Below are positions 8,262 through 17,339 of a stretch of 42,779 nucleotides of DNA, one piece after another. The position numbers and the translations under genes are program-made. Source of the DNA: VRUE01 sp035557635 (GTDB taxonomy: Bacteria; Actinomycetota; Thermoleophilia; Solirubrobacterales; 70-9); NCBI GenBank assembly GCA_035557635.1, contig DATMDR010000088.1, positions 1 through 42,779 of the forward strand. Reading direction: 5' to 3'. Position 1 is the first letter of the stretch. Every line of letters begins with the position of its first letter. Under the pieces are notes generated by a model, which made no database searches, was not told where the DNA came from, and worked only from the letters and a program-made list of their open reading frames with translations.

Positions 8262-8322
8262 CTGGTACATTCCCCGCTCGTGACCCCCTCACGTTTCCCC
8301 GAGCGCTCGCGTTGAAACTTCG

Positions 8323-10488
8323 ATGAGCCGGATCGCCGACCTCACCTGGAAGCACCCGAAGCTCGTCCTCGCAGCCGTCGCGGTCTTCGTCCTGATAGCC
8401 GCCGCCGCAGGCCGCGACGTCGAGAGCCACCTTAAAGCGGCCGGCTTCACCGACAGCGGCTCGGAGAGCGAGCAGGCCACAAGGCTGCTCGGAGGCGCGC
8501 TCGGCTACGACCCGAACCCGGCGATCGTGCTGGTCGTCCGCTCTCCCGGCGGCGGCCCGCTCAACCCGGGGAACCCCACCGTACGTCGCGAGGTCGACCG
8601 GCTCAGCAAAGGCATGGCGCAAGTCGAGCACATCGGCCGGGTCGTCAACCCGCTGCGCGACCGCCGCGCCGGCACTGCCCTGATCGCCCGCGACGGGCAG
8701 TCGCTGGCGATCACCGGCCACCTCTCGAACGGGGACGTCGAGGACGCCGGCGGCGTCGCCGCGGAAGCGGTCGAGCCCCTGGCTTCCGCGAGCTCGCTCG
8801 ACGTCGCGATGGGCGGCTTCGCGCCCGGCTTCAACGAGACCAACGACCAGACCCGCAAGGACCTGACCAAGGCCGAGCTGATCGCCTTCCCGATCCTCGC
8901 CCTCCTGCTGCTGTTCGTGTTCCGCGGCGTGGTCGCCGCCGGGATCCCGCTGCTGATCGGGGTGATCTCGATCGTCGGCACCCTGCTCGTACTGCGGATC
9001 ATGTCCGGGTTCGTCGACACCTCGCTGTTCGCGCTCAACATCGCGACCGGGCTCAGCCTCGGCCTCGCGGTCGACTACGCGCTGCTGCTCGTCTCCCGCT
9101 ACCGCGAGGAGATCGGGCGCGAGGGGCCGACCCGCGAGGCGCACCGCCGCACCGTCAAGACCGCCGGTCGCACGGCGGTCTTCTCCGGCCTCACCGTCGC
9201 CGCCGCGATGGCGGCGCTGATCGTGATGCCGCAGCGCTTCCTCTACTCGATGGCGGTCGCCGGCACGGCGGTGGCGCTGCTCTCGGCCCTGATCGCGATC
9301 CTCGTCGTGCCCTCGATGCTGGCCCTGCTCGGAACGCGGATCGACGCTCTCTCGATTCGCCGCGGCCCGGCCGTCTCCGACACCTCCGACGGCTGGTACC
9401 GGCTGGCCCGCGGCGTGATGCGCCGTCCGGTCGCGGTCGCCCTGGCCAGCTCGGCGCTGCTCTTGGCCGCAGCGTCGCCGCTGCTGTGGACGACGCTGAC
9501 AGGGCCCAGCGCCGAAGCCGTGCCGCCCGGACAACCGTCCTACGACGCTTACGAGTACCTGGAAGCGCACTACCCGCGCGACGTCACCGAGGCGGCGACC
9601 ATCGCCATCGACGGGCGTGCCGCACCGGCGCAGCTGGCCGGCTTCCGCCGCCGCGCCGAAGCGGTCGACGGGGTCACCCGCGGGGCGCCCTTCACCCGCA
9701 CCCCGGGCGACGTCGCCTACGCCAACTTCGCCCTCGACGGGCCGGCGCTCTCCGGCGCCTCCCAGGACTCGCTGCGGGAGATCCGCGGCCTCAGTCCGCC
9801 CGGCGCCTCGGCCGTGCTCGTCTCCGGCAACACCGCTCGCTTCATCGACCAGAAGCAGAGCCTGGCCGATCACGCACCGCTGGTCGTCGCGATCGTCGCC
9901 CTCACCACGCTGATCCTGCTCTTCCTGCTCACCGGCTCGGTCTTGCTGCCGCTGAAGACGCTGCTAATGAACACGCTGACCCTCGGTGCGACGCTCGGCA
10001 TCCTCGTCCTCTCCTTTCAGGAGGGCTGGCTGACGGGACTGCTCGACTACACCGGCCCCGAAGCGGTCGAGGTGACCAGCCTGGTCTTTCTCTTCGCCGT
10101 CCTCTTCGGCCTCGCCACCGACTACGCGGTGCTGGTGATGGCGCGGATCAAGGAACGGCGTGACCTCGGCGACGACAACGAGGAGGCGGTCGCGATCGGG
10201 ATCGGTCGCACCGGGCGCGTGATCACCGCCGCGGCCGTGGCGATCGCCGTCGTCTTCCTCGCCTTCGCCGTCAGCTCGGTCTTCTTCGTCAAGCAGATCG
10301 CGATCGGGATGGCGGTCGGTGTGCTGCTCGACGCGACGATCGTCCGCGCCCTGCTCGTCCCCTCGCTGATGCGGCTCTTCGGCGAGTGGAACTGGTGGGC
10401 GCCGAAACCGCTGGCCCGCTTCCAGCAGCGGTTTGGCTTCTCGGAGTCCGAGCCGGTTGAGACCGCTCCGGGCGAGTCCACCGCCTGA
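8323..10488 (+). CDS. MMPL-family RND-type membrane transporter
   Basis: The 721-residue protein has the MMPL arrangement: TM1 near residues 14-30, a first extracytoplasmic domain to about 185, a block of five TM helices, a seventh near 368-390, a second extracytoplasmic domain, and a final TM block ending in a charged tail. GLSLGLAVDYALLLVSRYREE and its second-half counterpart LFGLATDYAVLVMARIKER are the paired TM motifs carrying the proton-relay Asp/Tyr. MMPL proteins export lipids or hydrophobic compounds using proton motive force. ATG at 8323 has only a weak ribosome site. It is divergent from the HxlR-SCP2 regulator and adjacent to fatty-acyl genes, which favours a lipid substrate. Confidence 0.88.
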   Translation: MSRIADLTWKHPKLVLAAVAVFVLIAAAAGRDVESHLKAAGFTDSGSESEQATRLLGGALGYDPNPAIVLVVRSPGGGPLNPGNPTVRREVDRLSKGMAQVEHIGRVVNPLRDRRAGTALIARDGQSLAITGHLSNGDVEDAGGVAAEAVEPLASASSLDVAMGGFAPGFNETNDQTRKDLTKAELIAFPILALLLLFVFRGVVAAGIPLLIGVISIVGTLLVLRIMSGFVDTSLFALNIATGLSLGLAVDYALLLVSRYREEIGREGPTREAHRRTVKTAGRTAVFSGLTVAAAMAALIVMPQRFLYSMAVAGTAVALLSALIAILVVPSMLALLGTRIDALSIRRGPAVSDTSDGWYRLARGVMRRPVAVALASSALLLAAASPLLWTTLTGPSAEAVPPGQPSYDAYEYLEAHYPRDVTEAATIAIDGRAAPAQLAGFRRRAEAVDGVTRGAPFTRTPGDVAYANFALDGPALSGASQDSLREIRGLSPPGASAVLVSGNTARFIDQKQSLADHAPLVVAIVALTTLILLFLLTGSVLLPLKTLLMNTLTLGATLGILVLSFQEGWLTGLLDYTGPEAVEVTSLVFLFAVLFGLATDYAVLVMARIKERRDLGDDNEEAVAIGIGRTGRVITAAAVAIAVVFLAFAVSSVFFVKQIAIGMAVGVLLDATIVRALLVPSLMRLFGEWNWWAPKPLARFQQRFGFSESEPVETAPGESTA

Positions 10489-10493
10489 GCCGC

Positions 10494-10532
10494 GTTCGCT
10501 GTTTGTGGCGCTCACCGCCACAAACAGCGAAC
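10494..10532. terminator. 17-bp perfect hairpin after the MMPL gene (37-mer palindrome family)
   Basis: Arms at 10494-10510 and 10516-10532 are perfectly complementary over 17 bp with a five-base loop (CTCAC). The arms begin GTTCGCTG. It lies six bases after the transporter stop and before the ligase start at 10573. It could end transcription, though no T-tract follows. Its 37-base body (10495-10531) resembles a palindrome inside rlmB at 41117-41153. Confidence 0.6.
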
Positions 10533-10572
10533 TGACCCGCCCATCACTCTCGCGTGAGGCAAACTGCCGCGC

Positions 10573-12021
10573 GTGAACTTCATCGAGGACGTGGTCGAGC
10601 GCTTCCCGGCCGCGCGGCCGGCGCTGATCGAGGTCAGCGCCGAGGGCGAGCGGCGGGTCCACCACTTCGGCGAGCTGTTCGCCCGCTCGGCCGGGCTCTC
10701 CGGCGCCTTCGCCGCGCGGGGCGTCGAGCGCGGCGACGTGGTGATGACCCTGGTCAGCAGCCGGGTCGAGTGGGTGCTGACGATGCTCGCCTGCTGGCGG
10801 ATGGGCGCAGTGGCGCTTCCCTGCAACCCGCAGCTGCGCCGCAAGGACCTCGAGCTGCGGGCGCGCGCCGCCAGCCCGAAGCTGGCGGTCGGCGAGACGC
10901 GCTACCTGGGCGAGCTGCCCGACGGCATCCCCTACATGGACATGCAGGAGCTGGCGCGGGTCTTCGACGAGGACCTGCCGCAGGAGGCGCCGGTCGAGGC
11001 CGAGCGGCTCGACCCGGAGGATCCGGCGGCGATCGTCTTCACCTCCGGGACCACCGGCGAGCCGCGCGGCGTCGTCTACCCGCAGCGCTACCTGCTCGGG
11101 CAGGAGCTCCAGGCGAGGCACTGGTTCGGCGCCCGCGAGGGCGAGATCGCCTGGTGCACGGCGGCGCCGGGCTGGGCGAAGTCGACCCGCAACGCCTTCG
11201 TCGCGCCCTGGCTCGGCGGCGCCGTCGCGGTCCTCCACGACGGTCGCTTCGACCCGGCCGAGCGCCTCGGCATCTGCGCCGAGCTCGGCGTCAACGTGCT
11301 CTGCCAGGCGCCGACCGAGTACCGCATGCTCGCCGCCCGCTCCGAGCTCACCCCGGTCCCCTCGCTGCGCCGCTTGGTCTCGGCCGGAGAGCCGATCGAG
11401 CCCGAGGTGATCCAGCGCTTCCGCGAGCGCCTCGGCCTCGCGATCGGCGACGGCTACGGGCAGACCGAGACGGGTGCCGTCTGCGGCATGCGCCCCGGCG
11501 AGGACGACCCCGCCCGCGACGGCTCGATGGGCCGGCCCCTGCCCGGGCTCGAGACCCGCGTCCTCGACGGCGAGCTGCAGCTGCGCGCCTCCTCCTCCCC
11601 CACCTTCTTCTCCCATTACCTCGACGGCGAGCGCCTCGGGGGCGAGTGGTGGCCGACCGGCGACCGGGTGCGCGAGGACGAGGAGGGATACCTCTGGTTC
11701 GAGGGCCGCAGCGACGACCTGATCCTCTCCTCCGGCTACCGGATCGGCCCCTTCGAGGTCGAGTCGGCGCTGGTCTCCCACCCCGCCGTCGCCGAGGCGG
11801 CCGCGGTCGCCGCCCCTGACCCCGAGCGCGGCGCGGTGGTACGGGCGATCATCGTCCTCGACGCCGACCACGAGCCCTCCGACGAACTGGCCCGCGAGCT
11901 GCAGGAGCACGTCAAGGCCCAGACCGCCCCCTACAAGTACCCGCGCATCGTCGAGTTCGCCGCCGAGCTGCCGAAGACCAACAGCGGCAAGATCAAGCGA
12001 GCCGAGCTGCGCCAGAGCTAG
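10573..12021 (+). CDS. AMP-forming acyl-CoA synthetase
   Basis: This 482-residue ANL-superfamily ligase adenylates a carboxylic acid and transfers it to CoA. The P-loop FTSGTTGEPRG is at 156-166, DGYGQTETG is the A5 motif, TGDRV carries the ribose-binding Asp, GRSDDLILSSGYRIGPFEVE is the hinge and A8 region, and K473 in TNSGKIKRAEL is the adenylation Lys. Motif spacing and GYRIGPFEVE fit the medium-chain (ACSM) or benzoate-like branch; the exact acid is not readable. The start is GTG at 10573. It probably feeds the beta-oxidation operon upstream. Its 3' end is followed at once by a structured repeat element (12034 onward). Confidence 0.87.
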   Translation: MNFIEDVVERFPAARPALIEVSAEGERRVHHFGELFARSAGLSGAFAARGVERGDVVMTLVSSRVEWVLTMLACWRMGAVALPCNPQLRRKDLELRARAASPKLAVGETRYLGELPDGIPYMDMQELARVFDEDLPQEAPVEAERLDPEDPAAIVFTSGTTGEPRGVVYPQRYLLGQELQARHWFGAREGEIAWCTAAPGWAKSTRNAFVAPWLGGAVAVLHDGRFDPAERLGICAELGVNVLCQAPTEYRMLAARSELTPVPSLRRLVSAGEPIEPEVIQRFRERLGLAIGDGYGQTETGAVCGMRPGEDDPARDGSMGRPLPGLETRVLDGELQLRASSSPTFFSHYLDGERLGGEWWPTGDRVREDEEGYLWFEGRSDDLILSSGYRIGPFEVESALVSHPAVAEAAAVAAPDPERGAVVRAIIVLDADHEPSDELARELQEHVKAQTAPYKYPRIVEFAAELPKTNSGKIKRAELRQS

Positions 12022-12033
12022 ATGTCGCAGCGC

Positions 12034-12184
12034 GAGATGCTGGTGCCTCTCTCCGTGAACTAGCGTCGCACGCGCGCTCCGCGCGCTTAGCGACCGAGAT
12101 GGAGCGCGGCTGACGCCGCGCTAGAAACGGATTGCATTTCCGCCGCCTGTCGGCGACGTTCCCGGAGAGGGGCACCAGCATCTC
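12034..12184 (-). repeat. Structured repeat, family I copy 1 (conserved core, copy-specific arms)
   Basis: Outer arms 12034-12060 and 12158-12184 are inverted repeats over 27 bp with two differences. Read on the minus strand, the core starts GTCGCCGACAGGCGGCG, then ATGCAATC (within 12130-12157), a GC hairpin around 12103-12122, and CGCTAAG near 12085-12091. The same blocks occur in the same order in the copy at 12249-12391 in opposite orientation, but the arms there are unrelated. It begins 13 bases after the acyl-CoA synthetase stop. Coding potential is not evident. Confidence 0.75.
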
Positions 12185-12248
12185 CTCACGCACACCAGCT
12201 TCGAGCTCCCGAAACCGAGCTCTAACTGAGCTGCCGCAGCCCGTTGAA

Positions 12249-12391
12249 GGAGCCCGGTCGTTCTCCAGTCGAATGTCGCCGACAGGCGGCGATATGCAAT
12301 CTGTCCTTTGCGCGGCGTAGCCGCGCTCGAACTTCGGCGCTAAGGCCGAAGGCCGTGCGCCCTCAATTCGACTGGAGGACGACCGGGCTCC
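12249..12391 (+). repeat. Structured repeat, family I copy 2 (conserved core, copy-specific arms)
   Basis: Outer arms 12249-12274 and 12366-12391 are complementary at 25 of 26 positions; the one difference would be a U.G wobble in plus-strand RNA. The core 12275-12301 is GTCGCCGACAGGCGGCG followed by ATATGCAATC. Then come a 7-bp hairpin (GCGCGGC/GCCGCGC, 12310-12326) and a hairpin CTTCGG...CCGAAG around CGCTAAG (12338-12344). The core aligns closely with copy 1. The two copies diverge from each other, 64 bases apart, and fill the 409-base gap between the ligase and aminotransferase genes. Confidence 0.75.
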
Positions 12392-12430
12392 TCTATCGGA
12401 GCGGGAGATCAACCATCTAGGCTTGAAGTC

Positions 12431-13795
12431 GTGGAGCAGATCGACCGCAAACGGGTCGCGGCGCTGACCGAGGCCCAGCAGGAGCAGTTCCGCAACCGCA
12501 CCGGGCAGTCGGCGAAGACCTTCGAGCGCGCCGTCAAGACGATGCCGAACGGCGTCCCCTCCTCCTTCCAGGAGAACGACCCCTGGCCGACCTACATCGA
12601 GCGCGGCAAGGGCAGCCGGGTCTGGGACGTCGACGGCAACGAGTACGTCGACTTCCACAACGGTTTCGGCGTGATGTGCATCGGCCACGCCAACCCAACC
12701 GTCGGCGCCGCGGTCAAGGCGCGGATCGACGAAGGCACCCACTTCGCCGCCCCCACCGAAGGCTCGATCGCCGTCGCCGAGGAGCTGACGCGCCGCTTCG
12801 GGCTGCCGCAGTGGCGCTTCAACAACTCCGGCACCGAGGCGACGATGGACGCCGTCCACCTCGCCCGTGGCGCCACTGGGCGCGACACGATCCTCAAGAT
12901 CGAGGGCTCCTACCACGGCCACCACGACTCGGTGATGGTCTCGGTCTACCCGCCGCTGGAGGCGCTCGGCGCTCGCGACGATCCGGTCAGCGTCCCCTAC
13001 GGCGGCGGCACGCCGCGGGCGCTGACCGAGCTGACCCGCGCCGTCCCTTTCAACGACGCCGACGCTCTCGCGAGCGTGCTGGAGAAGATCGGCGAGCAGG
13101 TCGCCGGGCTGATCATGGAGCCGGCGATGATGAACATCAACATCATCCCGCCGCGCGAGGGCTACCTGGAGCGGGTCCGCGAGCTCACCGCGCAGCACGG
13201 GGTCAAGCTGATCTTCGACGAGGTGAAGACCGGCTGCACGATCTCCGCTGGCGGCGCCACCCAGCGCTTCGGCGTCACTCCCGACGTGATCACCCTGGCC
13301 AAGGCCAGCTGCGGTGGCTACCCCGGCGGGGCGATCGGGATGAGCGAGGAGCTAGCGACGATCGTCGCCGACGGCACGGTCAAGCAGTACGGCACCTTCA
13401 ACGGCAACCCGCTGGTGATGGCAGCGGCCGAGGCGACCCTGACCCAGGTGCTGACCGGCGACGTCTACGAGCGCTTCGAAGCCACCAACCGGCGCCTGCT
13501 CGACGGCTGCCAGCAGATCGTCGACTCATACGGCCTGCCCGCCTACACCGAGGGCCTCGGGGCCAAGGGCTGCGTGGTCTTCTCACCGGAGCGGATGTAC
13601 GAGTACCGCGACTACCTGAGCAAGGTCGACGAAGAGCTCTCGACCCTGGCCTGGCTCTACCACATGAACCACGGCATCTTCATGACCCCGGGGGTCGAGG
13701 AGGAGTGGACCCTCTCGGTCGCCCACACCGACGAGGACCTGCAGCGCTATCTCGACGCCTTCGAGGCGTTCGCGCAGGACCTCGCGCAGAGCTGA
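12431..13795 (+). CDS. Class-III PLP aminotransferase, glutamate-1-semialdehyde aminomutase-like
   Basis: This 454-residue fold-type I enzyme has NNSGTEA (131-137) for phosphate binding, D263 in LIFDEVKTG contacting the pyridine nitrogen, and K291 in TLAKASCGGYPGGA as the Schiff-base Lys. The overall pattern (YHGHHDS, FNGNPL) is nearest glutamate-1-semialdehyde 2,1-aminomutases. KASCGGYP differs from the usual KIIGGGLP of HemL, and no tetrapyrrole genes are adjacent, so it is more likely an omega-aminotransferase or aminomutase of unknown substrate. The start is GTG at 12431, 39 bases after the second structured repeat. It is convergent with the GGDEF-EAL gene. Confidence 0.82.
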   Translation: MEQIDRKRVAALTEAQQEQFRNRTGQSAKTFERAVKTMPNGVPSSFQENDPWPTYIERGKGSRVWDVDGNEYVDFHNGFGVMCIGHANPTVGAAVKARIDEGTHFAAPTEGSIAVAEELTRRFGLPQWRFNNSGTEATMDAVHLARGATGRDTILKIEGSYHGHHDSVMVSVYPPLEALGARDDPVSVPYGGGTPRALTELTRAVPFNDADALASVLEKIGEQVAGLIMEPAMMNINIIPPREGYLERVRELTAQHGVKLIFDEVKTGCTISAGGATQRFGVTPDVITLAKASCGGYPGGAIGMSEELATIVADGTVKQYGTFNGNPLVMAAAEATLTQVLTGDVYERFEATNRRLLDGCQQIVDSYGLPAYTEGLGAKGCVVFSPERMYEYRDYLSKVDEELSTLAWLYHMNHGIFMTPGVEEEWTLSVAHTDEDLQRYLDAFEAFAQDLAQS

Positions 13796-13811
13796 AAGCG
13801 CACCGCTGCCG

Positions 13812-15311
13812 CTAAGCCGCGGCCAGCGCCTCGTCGATGGCGACCGGCTTGCCGAGGTGGAAGCCCTGGGCCATGTCGACGCCGTACTCGCGCAGCATCT
13901 GGGTTGTGGCGTCATCCTGGACGTACTCGGCGATCGTCGTCTTGCCGAGGCCGCGGGCGATCTGGACGATCGCCTGAACCGTGAGCTGGTCGGCGTCGTT
14001 GCGCGGCATGTCGCGGATGAAGGCACCGTCGATCTTGATCACGTCGAAGGGAATCGATTTGAGGTAGTGGAAGGAGCCGAAGCCGGCGCCGTAGTCGTCG
14101 ATCGCCACCTGGCAGCCGAATTCGGTCAGCCGGTCGGCGAACCCGGCCGCCGCCTGGTAATCGCCGACCCGCGCCGTCTCGGTGATCTCGAAGGTGCAGC
14201 GGGAGGGATCGGCGTCGCCTTCGTCGAGGCGACGCTCGATGAACTCGATCACCGAAACGTCGGTGAGCGAGGCGCCCGAGAGGTTGACGTGCAGCGAAAC
14301 CGGCTCGCCGGCGCGCTCACGCTCGGCCAGCAGCTCGAGGGCGCGGGCGACGACCCAGCGGTCGAGCTCCTGGACCATCCCCGAGCGCTCGGCGGCGCCG
14401 ATGAAGGAGGCGGCGGGAAGCAGCTCGCCGTTGTCGCCAGTCATCCGCAACAGCAGCTCGTAGCGCTCGATCCCGCCCGAGGCGAGGCTGCGGATCGGTT
14501 GGGTGTGGAGACTGAGCCGGTCGTGGGTCAGCGCTTCGCGGATCCTCGCCGTGGTGGTCTGCTTGACCCGGTCCTGGGCGCGCCGCGGCTCGTCGGGGTC
14601 CTGGAAGAGCGCGATCTGGTTGCGCCCTTCCTCCTTGGCCCGGTACATCGCCTGGTCGGCGGCGACCAGGACGGCCTCGGCGCCGACGTCCCGCTCGCCG
14701 CCGAACATCGTGATCCCGACGCTGATCGTCGCATTCTCGGTGTCGGGCAGCGGTGCTGCGCTCTCGGCGACCTGGGCGCGCAGGTCCTCGCCGAGCTGGA
14801 CGGCGCCATCGGTGTCGGTCTGCGGCACCAGCACCGCGAACTCGTCGCCGGAGAGGCGGGCGACGATGTCGGTGGTCCGCACCCGCTCGCGCAGGATCGA
14901 GGCGATCCGGCGGATCAGGTTGTCGCCGGCGTGATGGCCGAGCGCGTCGTTGACCGCCTTGAGCCCGTCGATGTCGATGATCATCACCGCGCCTTGACCG
15001 CCGTAGCGGGCGCTGAAGGAGACGAACTGGTCCAGTTCGGCGCGGAAGCGGCGCCGGTCGAGCAGGCCGGTGAGCGAGTCGTGATCGGCGATGTAGCGCA
15101 GTTCGGCCTCGGTCTTCTCGGCTTTGGCGAGAGCGCTGCGCACGATTTCCCGATCCTCGGGATCAAGCTTTGCCAGCACCACCTCGATCGCCGGATCGCT
15201 TTGAGCAAGAAGCTTTTCGTAAGTCACTCTGCTTGAAGTTAACCTCTCCAGACCGCATCGGAGCGCCCTTTGCACGGGTTCCCCCAGTATTCGACGACCC
15301 CTGCTCCCCAT
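13812..15311 (-). CDS. GGDEF-EAL protein (c-di-GMP turnover)
   Basis: From ATG 15311 the protein has 499 residues; the frame stays open to 15404, but that would run into the divergent DUF255 gene. A GTG near 15228 is another possibility. A short N-terminal helical region precedes DHDSLTGLLDR (about 77-87) and SGDEF (154-158). RTTD (145-148) sits at the correct spacing for a c-di-GMP inhibitory I-site. The EAL domain starts near residue 270, with ELLLR replacing EALLR; it retains NLSG, FEITET, IDDYGAGF and the K of VIKIDG. Both active sites look usable, although ELL instead of EAL makes phosphodiesterase activity less certain. No sensor domain or membrane segment is visible, so it is probably cytosolic. 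Confidence 0.85.
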   Translation of the reverse strand: MGSRGRRILGEPVQRALRCGLERLTSSRVTYEKLLAQSDPAIEVVLAKLDPEDREIVRSALAKAEKTEAELRYIADHDSLTGLLDRRRFRAELDQFVSFSARYGGQGAVMIIDIDGLKAVNDALGHHAGDNLIRRIASILRERVRTTDIVARLSGDEFAVLVPQTDTDGAVQLGEDLRAQVAESAAPLPDTENATISVGITMFGGERDVGAEAVLVAADQAMYRAKEEGRNQIALFQDPDEPRRAQDRVKQTTTARIREALTHDRLSLHTQPIRSLASGGIERYELLLRMTGDNGELLPAASFIGAAERSGMVQELDRWVVARALELLAERERAGEPVSLHVNLSGASLTDVSVIEFIERRLDEGDADPSRCTFEITETARVGDYQAAAGFADRLTEFGCQVAIDDYGAGFGSFHYLKSIPFDVIKIDGAFIRDMPRNDADQLTVQAIVQIARGLGKTTIAEYVQDDATTQMLREYGVDMAQGFHLGKPVAIDEALAAA

Positions 15312-15348
15312 TAGTGAGCGATTGCGCCACACGGGTAGCCTGGGCTTA

Positions 15349-17316
<1,968 letters not shown>

Positions 17317-17339
17317 GTCGGCGCGCCGCATTTGCAAGG

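Noticed and set aside
8134..9873. 579-residue antisense frame over the MMPL gene
   Set aside because: Crosses the HxlR gene start and the operator; composition is an artefact of high GC.
9964..11910. 648-residue antisense frame spanning the MMPL end and acyl-CoA ligase
   Set aside because: Spans two real genes and the hairpin between them; no recognisable motif.
12034..12391. Hammerhead, twister or HDV-type self-cleaving ribozyme
   Set aside because: The conserved core blocks (GTCGCCGACAGGCGGCG, ATGCAATC, CGCTAAG) do not contain the catalytic consensus of these classes as I know them.
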